DNA of 63,813 bases, taken from assembly GCF_034111725.1 (NCBI RefSeq), contig NZ_JAWUWR010000011.1, forward strand, positions 1-63,813, written 5' to 3'. Shown here one piece after another: positions 34,830 to 44,264 of the stretch. Within the stretch, counting starts at the first letter, position 1. Each line of letters starts with the position of its first letter. Position numbers and translations under genes: made by a program. The notes under the pieces were generated by a model. The model saw nothing but the letters and a program-made list of their open reading frames with translations. It did not search any database and was not told where the DNA came from. The stretch is from Thalassolituus sp034111725 (GTDB taxonomy: Bacteria; Pseudomonadota; Gammaproteobacteria; Pseudomonadales; Oceanobacteraceae).

Positions 34830-36272
34830 ATGAGTAGTAACGCCGAAATCGAACGCCGCATGGGCGGGGAATACAAAGCCGGATTTATCAGTGATATCGA
34901 GTCAGAGACCCTTGCTGCGGGCCTGAGCGAAGATACTGTCCGTTTTATTTCGAACAAAAAAGGCGAGCCTGAGTGGTTGCTGGAGTGGCGCTTGAAGGCC
35001 TATCACCAGTGGCTGGATATGAAGGAGCCTGAATGGGCTCATGTTCATTTCCCGAAGATTGATTATCAAGAGGTGTCCTACTACTCTGCCCCCAAGAGCT
35101 TGGCCGACATGCCAAAGAGCTTAGATGAGGTCGATCCTGAGTTATTGGCAGTTTACGACAAGCTCGGCATTCCATTGCACGAGCAGATGGCGCTGGCAGG
35201 TATTGCCGTCGATGCGGTATTCGACTCTGTGTCTCTTGGTACAACGTTCAAAGCTAAGCTAGAAGAAGCCGGCGTCATCTTCATGCCAATTTCAGAAGCG
35301 GTACATAAGCACCCTGAGCTGATTAAAAAGTACATGGGCAGTGTGGTGCCTCAACGCGATAACTATTTTGCGGCGTTAAATAGTGCGGTATTTAGTGATG
35401 GCTCGTTCGTATATATTCCCAAGGGTGTGCGTTGCCCAATGGAACTATCAACTTACTTTCGTATTAACGAAGCCAAAACGGGTCAGTTCGAACGTACATT
35501 GATTATTGCCGACGAAGGTTCTTATGTGAGCTACCTCGAAGGCTGCACTGCACCCATGCGCGATGAAAATCAATTGCACGCCGCCGTCGTTGAATTGATT
35601 GTGTTAGATAATGCTGAAATCAAATACAGCACAGTACAAAACTGGTACCCAGGTGATGCCGAAGGTAAAGGTGGTAGTTACAACTTCGTGACTAAACGTG
35701 CGGTTGCCCATACCAACGCTAAGGTCAGTTGGACTCAGGTGGAAACTGGTTCTGCTGTTACTTGGAAATACCCAAGTTGTGTATTAAAAGGCGATAATTC
35801 CATCGGTGAATTTTATTCCGTCGCGTTAACCAACAATTATCAGCAAGCCGATACTGGCACGAAGATGATTCATTTGGGTAAAAATACGCGCTCGACCATC
35901 ATCTCGAAAGGTATTTCAGCGGGTAAAAGCTCGAACGCCTATCGCGGTTTAGTGCGAATGAATCCAACAGCCGAAGGCGCTCGTAACTACACCCAGTGTG
36001 ACTCGCTATTAATTGGTGATAAGTGTGGCGCACATACCTTCCCTTATATCGAGAGCAAGCACCCTTCTGCAATTATTGAGCACGAAGCAACGACCTCTAC
36101 GGTAAGTGATGACCAACTATTTTTGTGTCAGCAACGCGGTATAGATACTGAAAAAGCCGTTTCTATGATTGTTAATGGCTTTTGCAAAGAAGTATTTAAA
36201 GAGTTGCCGATGGAATTTGCGGTTGAGGCAGGCAAGCTATTAGAGATTTCGCTTGAGGGTTCTGTCGGTTAA
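34830..36272 (+). CDS. sufB: Fe-S cluster assembly scaffold SufB
   Basis: Scaffold subunit of the SufBC2D complex on which Fe-S clusters are built. It has 480 residues (E. coli 495). Seen: YYSAPKSLADMPKSLDEVDPELL, DGSFVYIPKGVRCPMELSTYFRIN, YLEGCTAPMRDENQLHAAVVELI (with the conserved Cys) and the C-terminal QQRGIDTEKAVSMIVNGFCKEVFKELPMEFA (in two parts). First gene of the suf operon, with a 174-base gap before sufC. Confidence 0.98.
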   Translation: MSSNAEIERRMGGEYKAGFISDIESETLAAGLSEDTVRFISNKKGEPEWLLEWRLKAYHQWLDMKEPEWAHVHFPKIDYQEVSYYSAPKSLADMPKSLDEVDPELLAVYDKLGIPLHEQMALAGIAVDAVFDSVSLGTTFKAKLEEAGVIFMPISEAVHKHPELIKKYMGSVVPQRDNYFAALNSAVFSDGSFVYIPKGVRCPMELSTYFRINEAKTGQFERTLIIADEGSYVSYLEGCTAPMRDENQLHAAVVELIVLDNAEIKYSTVQNWYPGDAEGKGGSYNFVTKRAVAHTNAKVSWTQVETGSAVTWKYPSCVLKGDNSIGEFYSVALTNNYQQADTGTKMIHLGKNTRSTIISKGISAGKSSNAYRGLVRMNPTAEGARNYTQCDSLLIGDKCGAHTFPYIESKHPSAIIEHEATTSTVSDDQLFLCQQRGIDTEKAVSMIVNGFCKEVFKELPMEFAVEAGKLLEISLEGSVG

Positions 36273-36446
36273 CCGATTACTTCGTTGAATTGAAGTAGTC
36301 AGATCCTGTAGGAGGTACTCAGGGAGCGAAGCGAGCAGTGGCGATGGCCAATCCGCTAATTCCATGAGTCGAAATTAAAATTTAACGCCCAACTTAATCA
36401 ACCAATAAAACGAATTAAGTGAGGCTAATGAAAACAAGGTAACAGC

Positions 36447-37205
36447 ATGATCAGCATTAATAACTTACACGCCCGCGTTGAAGAAAAAGATATTCTGAAA
36501 GGTTTATCATTGGATATTAAGCCGGGGGAAGTACACGCCATCATGGGGCCTAACGGTGCCGGTAAAAGTACTCTTGGTAACGTACTAGCCGGTCGCCCAG
36601 GTTACGAAGTGACTAGCGGCACAGCAACGCTGAACGGTAAAGATATTTTTGCAATGGATACAGAAGAACGCGCCCGCGAAGGTGTGTTTTTGGCATTCCA
36701 ATATCCTGTTGAAATTCCGGGTGTATCGAATCTCGAATTTTTAAACGCCTCTGTTGATGCGGTACGTGCGCACCAAGGCAAAAAAGCATTGGATTCTGTG
36801 CAGTTTTTGAAATTGGCACGAGAAAAATGCAAAGCCGTTAACTTAGACCAAGGCTTTTTAAAGCGCGGTGTTAACGAAGGTTTCTCCGGCGGCGAGAAAA
36901 AGCGTAACGAATTAATGCAAATGATGATGCTAGAGCCGAGCCTGTGCATTCTTGATGAAACTGATTCAGGTTTAGATATCGACGCATTACAAGTAGTAGC
37001 AGAAGGCGTTAATGCCATGCGTGATGCTAACCGCAGTTTTATTGTAGTTACTCACTATCAGCGTTTGTTGGATTACATCGTACCGGATTATGTTCACGTA
37101 TTGGCTAACGGCCGCATCGTAAAATCAGGTGGTAAAGAACTGGCCTTAGAGTTAGAAGAAAAAGGTTATGGCTGGTTAGAAACCGCAGACAACGGAGCCG
37201 CTTAA
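36447..37205 (+). CDS. sufC: Fe-S cluster assembly ATPase SufC
   Basis: ABC-type ATPase of the SufBC2D complex, 252 residues. Walker A GPNGAGKST, Q-loop in FLAFQYPVEIPGV, signature FSGGEKKRNE, Walker B LCILDETDSGLD and switch His in VVTHYQRLL. The gap from sufB (36273-36446) contains a short ATTACTTC/GAAGTAGT stem soon after the sufB stop and a GAGCGAAGCGAG stretch, perhaps an mRNA-processing or attenuation element; it is not clearly a terminator. Confidence 0.98.
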   Translation: MISINNLHARVEEKDILKGLSLDIKPGEVHAIMGPNGAGKSTLGNVLAGRPGYEVTSGTATLNGKDIFAMDTEERAREGVFLAFQYPVEIPGVSNLEFLNASVDAVRAHQGKKALDSVQFLKLAREKCKAVNLDQGFLKRGVNEGFSGGEKKRNELMQMMMLEPSLCILDETDSGLDIDALQVVAEGVNAMRDANRSFIVVTHYQRLLDYIVPDYVHVLANGRIVKSGGKELALELEEKGYGWLETADNGAA

Positions 37206-37206
37206 C

Positions 37207-38538
37207 ATGCCTGAGCAGTTTCAAAATCAGCAACTGGCGTTAGCCACAGCGCAAACACCATTGGCACTATTGAGCACGCTGAATGAGCGTGGCCGCAGTG
37301 CATTTGCCCAAGCCAGTATGCCTAACCGTAAAACAGAAGCGTGGAAATATACATCGCTACATACCTTGCTAACCGGCAATTTCGCCTCTCGAGCAAAGTC
37401 TGCCGATTTTGATATTGATGCGATTCGTACCTTAGTAACGATTCCAAATATCAACGCTGATCGTTTGGTACTCGTTAATGGCCAGTTATGCGCAGAGCTA
37501 TCCGACGAAGCTGCGCTTAATCGCATTGTTCGTTTTGCCGATGCCAACGCAGATCAAAAAGATCAGATCGCTCAGTACTTAGGCCAAACCCTAAGTGACA
37601 AAAGCGGACATGTATTCAACCAGCTTAACAATGCTGCGATTAGTGATGGTTACTTTGTGCTGGTTAATCGCAATGTGCAAGCTGAGACCCTATTGCAAAT
37701 CAGCTACATTACGACGCAACAAAAAAGCGCATTCACCTTAAACGAGCGCTTATTGGTGGTGTTAGAGCAAGGTGCCAGTGCCAATATAATTGAACACTTT
37801 GGCTCGACTAACGAAAATCAAAATAGCTTCACGAATACAGTAACCGAAATTGTTGTCGGAGATAATGCGCGTCTCACACATTACCGCTTACAGCTGATGC
37901 AAGAAGATGCACTGCATATTGGTAGCACGCACATTGATCTGCAACGCGATGCCAATTACAACGGCTTCTACCTTGGCTTAGGTACTCGTTTAACCCGTAA
38001 TGATGTGGTGGTAAATCACAACATTGGTGGCTCGCACTGCGAAATGGCGGGTATTTATGTTCCGCAAAACCAGCAGTTGATCGACTTTCACACCTGTATC
38101 GAACACAAGGCGGCACATTGCACTAGCAATGAAGTTTTCCGTGGGATTATGAATCACAAATCCAAAGCCGTATTTAACGGTCGTATTCATATTCACCCGG
38201 ATGCACAAAAAACCTTGGCTGAATTAAGCAATAAGAATTTGTTGCTAACCAATACTGCAGAGATTTACACCAAGCCAGAATTAGAAATCTACGCCGACGA
38301 TGTAAAATGTGCTCACGGCGCAACCGTTGCACAACTGGATGAGAAAGCCAGTTTCTATTTGCAAAGCCGTGGCATCAGCGCCAAAGATGCTGAGATCATG
38401 CTGAGCTTTGGTTTTATTAACGAACTATTAGCTGCCACGGTTCATACCGGTGTAGGCGAATGGCTTTACCCTATTCTTTCTGAACGTTTTGGTCGTAGTC
38501 CTGAGTTGGCCAAGGCATTAGCGGGAGAACATGCATGA
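37207..38538 (+). CDS. sufD: Fe-S cluster assembly protein SufD
   Basis: Scaffold partner of SufB, 443 residues (E. coli 423). N-terminal helical part with MPNRKTEAWKYTSLHTLL, then the right-handed beta-helix core (GASANIIEHFGS, YNGFYLGLGTRLTRNDVVVNH) and the C-terminal end HIHPDAQKTLAELSNKNLLL, with the conserved His, then KCAHGATVAQLDEKASFYLQSRGI (in two parts). One base after the sufC stop and four bases overlap with sufS. Confidence 0.97.
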   Translation: MPEQFQNQQLALATAQTPLALLSTLNERGRSAFAQASMPNRKTEAWKYTSLHTLLTGNFASRAKSADFDIDAIRTLVTIPNINADRLVLVNGQLCAELSDEAALNRIVRFADANADQKDQIAQYLGQTLSDKSGHVFNQLNNAAISDGYFVLVNRNVQAETLLQISYITTQQKSAFTLNERLLVVLEQGASANIIEHFGSTNENQNSFTNTVTEIVVGDNARLTHYRLQLMQEDALHIGSTHIDLQRDANYNGFYLGLGTRLTRNDVVVNHNIGGSHCEMAGIYVPQNQQLIDFHTCIEHKAAHCTSNEVFRGIMNHKSKAVFNGRIHIHPDAQKTLAELSNKNLLLTNTAEIYTKPELEIYADDVKCAHGATVAQLDEKASFYLQSRGISAKDAEIMLSFGFINELLAATVHTGVGEWLYPILSERFGRSPELAKALAGEHA

Positions 38539-39758
38539 CCAATGCAGATATACTGCGAATTCGTGCCGACTTTCCAGCGTTAAACCAAGACGTTAATGGC
38601 AAGCCATTAGTGTATTTAGACAACGGTGCGACGACGCAAAAGCCCCAAGCCGTCATCGACGCGCTTGCGCATTATTACGCGCACGACAACTCGAACGTGC
38701 ATCGTGGTGCGCACACTTTAAGCGACCGAGCGACTCAAGCATTTGAGGGGGCTCGTGTCACATTACAACAGTTTTTAAATGCAAAGAAATCTGAAGAAAT
38801 TGTATGGACACGCGGCACAACCGAGTCCATCAATCTCGTGGCTTCCACTTGGGGTCGTCAGAATTTAACAGCGGGTGACGAAATTCTAGTCACCGGCATG
38901 GAGCACCACTCCAACATAGTGCGGTGGCAAATGCTGTGTGAGCAAACTGGCTCTAAATTGCGCCCAATTCCAGTAAAGGAAAATGGCGAGCTTGATATGG
39001 ACGCCTTTGCCACCATGTTGAGCGATAAGGTGAAGCTAGTATCTGTCGTGCATGTATCGAACGCACTTGGCACCATAAACCCAGTCGAAACCATTATTAA
39101 GATGGCACACGAAGTTGGTGCTAAAGTTTTGGTCGATGGTGCTCAGGCGGTATCGCATTGGAATGTCGACGTGCAGGCTTTAGACGTCGATTTTTACGCA
39201 TTTTCTGGTCATAAATTGTACGGGCCTACCGGCATCGGCGTATTGTACGGCAAAGAAGATTTACTCAATGCAATGCCCCCATACCAAGGCGGCGGCGAGA
39301 TGATTGCGCACTGCTCGTTTGAGAAAACGACGTACAATGTATTGCCGTATAAATTTGAAGCCGGTACGCCAAATATTGCCGGTGCCATTGGCTTAGCTGC
39401 GGCAATTGATTATTTAAATACGCTCGATCGCGTAGCATTAGCCAAGCACGAAGACTCGTTATTACTGAAAGCGAATGAACTAGCTGAGCAGCTCGGAGAT
39501 ATTCGTCGTATTGGTACTGCTGCAAAAAAAGCCAGTGTGTTTAGCTTTTTACTCGCTAATGCACATCCTGGGGATGTAGGCACCCTACTCGATCAACAAG
39601 GTATTGCCGTGCGCACGGGTCATCATTGTGCAATGCCATTGATGGATCAATATGCAATACCAGGTACAGTACGAGCGTCGTTCAGTTTTTATAACACATT
39701 AGACGATGTTGAACGCTTATTTGCTGGCCTTGAAAAAGCCAAAATGTTTTTACTGTAA
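38535..39758 (+). CDS. sufS: Cysteine desulfurase SufS
   Basis: PLP enzyme that takes sulfur from cysteine for cluster building, 407 residues (E. coli 406). Group II desulfurase pattern: PLVYLDNGATTQKP, VWTRGTTESINLVA, the PLP lysine in FSGHKLYGPTGIGVLYG (about 225), and the persulfide cysteine in RTGHHCAMPLM (about 364) in the short loop of group II enzymes. These normally need SufE or SufU; neither is in the window. Overlaps sufD by four bases. Confidence 0.97.
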   Translation: MTNADILRIRADFPALNQDVNGKPLVYLDNGATTQKPQAVIDALAHYYAHDNSNVHRGAHTLSDRATQAFEGARVTLQQFLNAKKSEEIVWTRGTTESINLVASTWGRQNLTAGDEILVTGMEHHSNIVRWQMLCEQTGSKLRPIPVKENGELDMDAFATMLSDKVKLVSVVHVSNALGTINPVETIIKMAHEVGAKVLVDGAQAVSHWNVDVQALDVDFYAFSGHKLYGPTGIGVLYGKEDLLNAMPPYQGGGEMIAHCSFEKTTYNVLPYKFEAGTPNIAGAIGLAAAIDYLNTLDRVALAKHEDSLLLKANELAEQLGDIRRIGTAAKKASVFSFLLANAHPGDVGTLLDQQGIAVRTGHHCAMPLMDQYAIPGTVRASFSFYNTLDDVERLFAGLEKAKMFLL

Positions 39759-39776
39759 CGGATAGAAGGAAACACT

Positions 39777-40136
39777 ATGAGTATCGAAACCTTTGATCCT
39801 AATGCTATGGCCGATGTCAGCATGACCGACACCGCTATCGCGCATATTCGTAAACAACTAATTAAAAACGCTAATATGGCGGGCATTCGCTTAGGCGTTA
39901 AAAAGAGCGGCTGCTCTGGTTTTAAATACGATATTGAATTTGTTGAACAAGCAACTGATGGCGATCAAACCATTCAAGTAGCCGACGATGTTGCCTTGTT
40001 TGTGTCGGAAGAAGCACGGCCATACTTACGTGGTACTGTGATCGATTTCACCAAAGAAGGGTTAAACAGCACAATCAAATTCAATAACCCGAATGCAAAA
40101 GATTTGTGCGGATGTGGCGAGTCGTTTTCGGTTTAA
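39777..40136 (+). CDS. sufA: A-type Fe-S carrier protein (SufA/HesB family)
   Basis: A-type carrier that passes clusters to apo-proteins, 119 residues. The three ligands are seen: LGVKKSGCSGFKYDIEF and the C-terminal CGCGESF. MTDTAIAHIRKQLI and ARPYLRGTVIDFTKEGLNSTIKFNNPNA (in two parts) are family landmarks. Eighteen bases after sufS; good GAAGGAA ribosome site. Confidence 0.96.
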   Translation: MSIETFDPNAMADVSMTDTAIAHIRKQLIKNANMAGIRLGVKKSGCSGFKYDIEFVEQATDGDQTIQVADDVALFVSEEARPYLRGTVIDFTKEGLNSTIKFNNPNAKDLCGCGESFSV

Positions 40137-40212
40137 ATTTTTAAAATAGGTAATATTAGTTCCTGTCTATTTACTAATCGCCCCTGCGGCTAAAACGATT
40201 TTGGAGAAGAAT

Positions 40213-40740
40213 ATGGAACGCCGCATGGTGGTCGCGCAAGAAGCATGTCCGGCTCGTCAGGTTCCATCTGGCATACCCACGGTTATTCCCGCGGGCACCT
40301 TCGTAACTATTAACCAAGCCCTTGGTGGTAATTACACTGTCACCATGAATGGCAATATGGTGCGTGTTGATGGTACTGATGCCGCAGCGTTAGGCTTAGA
40401 AGCCGAAGAGATCGTGTTTGAAAATCACGATGATGGTGCCGTTCATGAAGAACAAGTTCGCCAAGCCCTACGCACGATTTATGATCCTGAAATCCCAATC
40501 AACCTACTCGATCTTGGTTTAATCTACGGTATTAAGATTCGCGACACAGAAGTCGTCATTGATATGACTCTGACAGCGCCGACGTGTGGCATGGGACCAG
40601 TGTTGATATCCGATGTTAAGTACCGCGTAGCTAAGGTGCCAAACGTCACTAAAGTCAGTGTTGAACTGGTTTTCGATCCCCCTTGGCATCGTGACATGAT
40701 GACCGAAGAAGCTCAGCTAGAAGCAGGGTTATTCTTCTAA
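40213..40740 (+). CDS. sufT: SufT-type Fe-S maturation protein (DUF59/MIP18 domain)
   Basis: Cytoplasmic protein of 175 residues. N-terminal domain PTVIPAGTFVTINQALGGNYTV as in TIGR03406 SufT, then the MIP18/DUF59 domain YDPEIPINLLDLGLIYGI and LTAPTCGMGPVLISDVK with the conserved Cys, VFDPPWHRDMM. SufT assists cluster transfer to targets. Starts at ATG 40213 with GGAGAAGA upstream; an in-frame TTG at 40201 lies in that ribosome site. Last gene of the suf unit. Confidence 0.95.
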   Translation: MERRMVVAQEACPARQVPSGIPTVIPAGTFVTINQALGGNYTVTMNGNMVRVDGTDAAALGLEAEEIVFENHDDGAVHEEQVRQALRTIYDPEIPINLLDLGLIYGIKIRDTEVVIDMTLTAPTCGMGPVLISDVKYRVAKVPNVTKVSVELVFDPPWHRDMMTEEAQLEAGLFF

Positions 40741-40861
40741 ACTCACCGTCGTTCATCTAGAGATTGGCCCAAATGGGCATAACCGTGGATTATTCGTCTC
40801 ACTGGCATTATAGTGTTGTCATAATAACAACAGTAATAATGTTAATTGACTCGGGTTCCTA

Positions 40862-42118
40862 ATGAACGACGCGTATTTTAAAGGTATCACTGCAGCACTA
40901 CACACCGCCGGCGTCTGCACCCCGACTCTAATCATAGATAGAGCACGTCTCGACAGAAACATTGATCACGTAATAGATGTATTAAACAAAGGCTTTGAAT
41001 ATCGCCTTGTAACGAAGTCGCTGCCATCTATCCCGCTACTCCAGTATGTTATGCGGAGAACGGGAACCCAGCGCCTTATGTGCTTTCACCTGCCATTTTT
41101 ACTGCAATTGGTTAATCATATTCCATCGTCCGACATTTTGATGGGCAAACCTATGCCTGTGCGTGCCGCTCAGGAGTTTTACGATTGGCATTCAGGGCAA
41201 ACAAGTAGCATGTGCTTTGCGCCCGAATTACAACTCCAATGGCTGATCGACAGCATGGAACGTTTAGAGCAATACGAAAACCTAGCGAGTCAACGTAATC
41301 TGCGCCTTCGCATATGCTTGGAAATCGACGTTGGTTTGCATCGAGGAGGGTTTCGCAATACTGCCGACTTCACTGCAGCCCTTCGATTTATTCGTCGCTC
41401 TAATTATCTTACGCTCAGTGGCTTAATGGGTTACGAAGCCCATATCACTAAAATGCCGCTGATATTAGGTGGCATAAAAGGCGCCTTCGCCGATACACAA
41501 GGTCGCTATACAAATTTTTTAAATGCGGCAAAGGCAGAATTGGGTGATCACATTCTCGACAACCTATGCATTAATACTGGCGGCAGTACTACCTACACCC
41601 TGTACCACAATTCTAAACTCGTGAATGAAATTGCTGCGGGCGCGGCCTTAGTAATGCCCTCTAATTTTTCCGCCGAAACATTAGAGCATCACCACAAGGC
41701 AGCCTTTATCGCCGCACCGATACTAAAAAATATTTCTAAACCAGAAATTCCGTTAACACCTGCTATATCAACCATGTTGCGTATTATTGGTGTATTGCCT
41801 AAGCGGGCTTGTTTTATCTATGGCGGCAACTGGCTAGCAGATCCTTGTTACCCTGAAGATACCCAACATTGCAAAATTTTTGGTCGCTCAAGCAATCAAG
41901 AAATGTATGGCATTCCCGTGGATAGCGATATAAAGCAAGATGACTTTATTTTTATGACTCCGCAGCAGAGCGAATCGGTATTCCTACAATTTGGTACCAT
42001 AGGTGTTTATGAAGATGGCAGGATATCCGCTTGGTGGAATGTGTTTCAAGAGAACGACATCGAACAACCGCCGGTATATTCTGATATCCCTACAGCGGAA
42101 ATTTACCCATTAAAATGA
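40862..42118 (+). CDS. D-threonine aldolase-like / amino acid deaminase PLP enzyme (alanine racemase fold)
   Basis: Fold-type III PLP enzyme of 418 residues of the DSD1/D-threonine aldolase group. PLP lysine K52 in YRLVTKSLPS, CLEIDVGLHRGGFRN, GLMGYEAHITKM, INTGGSTTYTLYHN and a C-terminal barrel with ending SVFLQFGTIGVYEDG. It likely acts on a D-amino acid or beta-hydroxy amino acid; the specific reaction is not shown. The last base of the stop codon overlaps the following esterase start (ATGA), so the pair is one unit. Confidence 0.88.
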   Translation: MNDAYFKGITAALHTAGVCTPTLIIDRARLDRNIDHVIDVLNKGFEYRLVTKSLPSIPLLQYVMRRTGTQRLMCFHLPFLLQLVNHIPSSDILMGKPMPVRAAQEFYDWHSGQTSSMCFAPELQLQWLIDSMERLEQYENLASQRNLRLRICLEIDVGLHRGGFRNTADFTAALRFIRRSNYLTLSGLMGYEAHITKMPLILGGIKGAFADTQGRYTNFLNAAKAELGDHILDNLCINTGGSTTYTLYHNSKLVNEIAAGAALVMPSNFSAETLEHHHKAAFIAAPILKNISKPEIPLTPAISTMLRIIGVLPKRACFIYGGNWLADPCYPEDTQHCKIFGRSSNQEMYGIPVDSDIKQDDFIFMTPQQSESVFLQFGTIGVYEDGRISAWWNVFQENDIEQPPVYSDIPTAEIYPLK

Positions 42119-42780
42119 AGACAAATAACTCATTAAAAATACTATCTATTGAGCCTGAAAAACAGGCAGATAGCTGTATTATTTGGCTCCATGGCCTAGG
42201 GGCAGATGCATCCGATTTTTATCCCATAGGAAAGATGCTTAGTCCTATTTTAGCTGAACACGCTATTCGTTGGATATTTCCACAAGCACCGATTAGGCCG
42301 GTTTTTATCAATGGCGGTATGCCTATGCCGTGTTGGTATGACATATTAGCTGTTAATCCCTCTCGTGTTGTTAACCCACAACATGTGGCTGAAACTTGCG
42401 CGCAAATAAACGAACTAATAAATCAACAAATAGCGCTCGGTATTGCAGCTAACCGCATCCTATTAGCCGGATTTTCACAAGGTGGCGCCGTGGCCTTGGA
42501 ATGTGCATTAACCCATCCCAAGGCCTTAGCCGGTTTAATGGCGTTGTCGACCTATTTGATCAAGGCACCAAAACACGTATCTCATTGCGAACTGCCCATA
42601 TTATTAGTTCATGGCACTGAGGATATGGTCGTACCAATACCCTTGGCCGATGACACCCTCATCGCCCTGCAAGAGCTGGGATTAAAACCACAGAGCCATC
42701 GTTTAGCGATGGCACATGAAGTATGCGAGAAGGAAATCAATATTATTTTGGAATTTATTCGCGAGTGTTTACAGCGCTGA
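42115..42780 (+). CDS. Carboxylesterase/phospholipase, alpha/beta hydrolase
   Basis: Serine hydrolase of 221 residues of the carboxylesterase/acyl-thioesterase (YpfH, EstA2) group. Oxyanion loop IIWLHGLGADASDFYP, nucleophile elbow AGFSQGGAVALE, Asp in LVHGTEDMVVPI and His in LAMAHEVCEKEI, which gives a full Ser-Asp-His triad. Cytoplasmic by absence of a signal. It is translationally coupled to the PLP enzyme by a four-base overlap; a shared pathway is inferred only from this. Confidence 0.92.
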   Translation: MKTNNSLKILSIEPEKQADSCIIWLHGLGADASDFYPIGKMLSPILAEHAIRWIFPQAPIRPVFINGGMPMPCWYDILAVNPSRVVNPQHVAETCAQINELINQQIALGIAANRILLAGFSQGGAVALECALTHPKALAGLMALSTYLIKAPKHVSHCELPILLVHGTEDMVVPIPLADDTLIALQELGLKPQSHRLAMAHEVCEKEINIILEFIRECLQR

Positions 42781-43226
42781 TTAACTAAAAAATATGTAGC
42801 TATCTACTCTGCTTCCAAAACAAATACCCTGACGTAATCGCCGATAAAGTCGGCGGTCCTGCCTCCCTCTTTCTACAGCTCGAGAGCCAGTTAGCTATTG
42901 ATCGGGGTTAGTTCTACCGCTGCTTGTACGGTCTCTAATTAGCAATATTCGCGATATCTAGCAACTTAAAACAAGAGATCATTAACAAGGGAGCCGCAAT
43001 CAACAATAATAGTTTGTACTTGATTGATGATGGCTTTAACCAGCTCAGGAAGCACTCGATGATAGCCGTGGAATAACAACTGAACCTAGTAAGAATAGAC
43101 TAACACACAATAGCAATAGCTCTAAACAGGCCAATATCGAGCAAAGCGTCCTGTTTTGGCAATAACGGTACAGAAAATTAGGCTAAACTATCTGTAATAT
43201 AATTGAACTCAGTAACACGTTAGTCT
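42781..43226. other. Intergenic stretch without a recognisable gene
   Basis: 446 bases between the esterase and the REC-Hpt gene. All plus-strand frames carry frequent stops. I looked for a remnant of a histidine kinase HATPase domain in front of the receiver protein and found none that I could identify. The only signal near the end is a TATAAT (about 43198-43203) without a convincing -35. Confidence 0.5.
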
Positions 43227-44138
43227 GTGCCAAGTAGTTTAAAACCAACCTTGTTGAACCACCAATTACCTTCTAATCTCTTATCAATTACAATACCGTT
43301 AGCTCAACCTACTGTAGATATTGCTAGCTCAACAAGGTCTATCACGCCAGACATAGGTGATTTTTTGGCTAACTGCACCATACTTGTTGTAGATGACAAC
43401 CTCACAAACAGATCCGTTGTTCTAGGGCTATTGGAGGCACAAAATGGCACTATTCTCGAAGCCGTTGATGGTGAAGATGCACTAAATATATTGAAGACAT
43501 ACAACAAGAGCTCCATTGATATCATTTTAATGGATTGTCAGATGCCAAAACTGGATGGTTATCAAACAACTCAATGCATTCGGAATGGCGAAGTAGGCCA
43601 AAAGTACGCTGCTATACCCATCATCGCATTAACAGCTGCCGCAATGTCGGGGGAAAAAGAGAGGTGTTTAGCTGCTGGCATGAATGACTACTTAGCGAAA
43701 CCCGTCGACTTCGATCAATTGATATTTAAACTTAAGTTTTATATAGAAAACGTAGAAGATATTTCGACATCAATCCAAAATCCAGTTCTAGATATAGACG
43801 CTATTTGGGATAGACAAGGCGCGTTATCTCGCCTCAACAACAGCCAAGAACTACTGATAAGTATCTACGATATTTTCTGCGAAACGAGTCCAGAAATACT
43901 GGCGTCATTGAAGTTAGCTTTAGACAAATTGGATATCGATGCCATCCATCGCCAAGCCCACAAGTTAAAAAGTCCAGCGTTGACCGTTGGCGCCATTAAA
44001 GTTGCTCAAATTGCGCTGCAGCTTGAGTCGGCAAACGAAGAAGAGTTACAAAGCGCCAAAGATAACTTGTTATATGAGTCATTAGAGACCGAATATCATT
44101 TGTTTGTGAACCTTACTAAGCACGAACTAAGCCGATAA
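43227..44138 (+). CDS. Orphan receiver-Hpt phosphorelay protein
   Basis: Two-domain signalling protein of 303 residues from GTG 43227. Receiver domain about 48-172: ILVVDDNLTNR, phosphoacceptor Asp103 in ILMDCQMPKLDG, ALTAAAM and DYLAKPV. Hpt domain about 190-300 with phospho-His245 in QAHKLKSPALTVGA. This is the C-terminal half of a hybrid kinase (BarA/EvgS-like order) without sensor, HisKA or HATPase. The segment SITIPLAQP before the receiver resembles the end of an HATPase domain, so it may be a truncated hybrid kinase, or a free phosphorelay relay. A stop just upstream rules out a longer frame. Confidence 0.85.
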   Translation: MPSSLKPTLLNHQLPSNLLSITIPLAQPTVDIASSTRSITPDIGDFLANCTILVVDDNLTNRSVVLGLLEAQNGTILEAVDGEDALNILKTYNKSSIDIILMDCQMPKLDGYQTTQCIRNGEVGQKYAAIPIIALTAAAMSGEKERCLAAGMNDYLAKPVDFDQLIFKLKFYIENVEDISTSIQNPVLDIDAIWDRQGALSRLNNSQELLISIYDIFCETSPEILASLKLALDKLDIDAIHRQAHKLKSPALTVGAIKVAQIALQLESANEEELQSAKDNLLYESLETEYHLFVNLTKHELSR

Positions 44139-44264
44139 CTGCTTCAAGACGCCAATTCCCCCTCTTTGGGCTGAACCTCTTCCTGCCTTCTGGTATCCTT
44201 CGCATCCTCAAATGGCCAAATGAATTTAGCCAAGACTCAAGAACAGAGCCCTGTAGGACTGGAT

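Noticed and set aside
36273..36446. Small gene between sufB and sufC
   Set aside because: No open frame of useful length with a ribosome site; only short stems are seen.
42781..43226. Remnant of a histidine kinase before the REC-Hpt gene
   Set aside because: Translated frames show no HisKA or HATPase motif I could identify and many stops.
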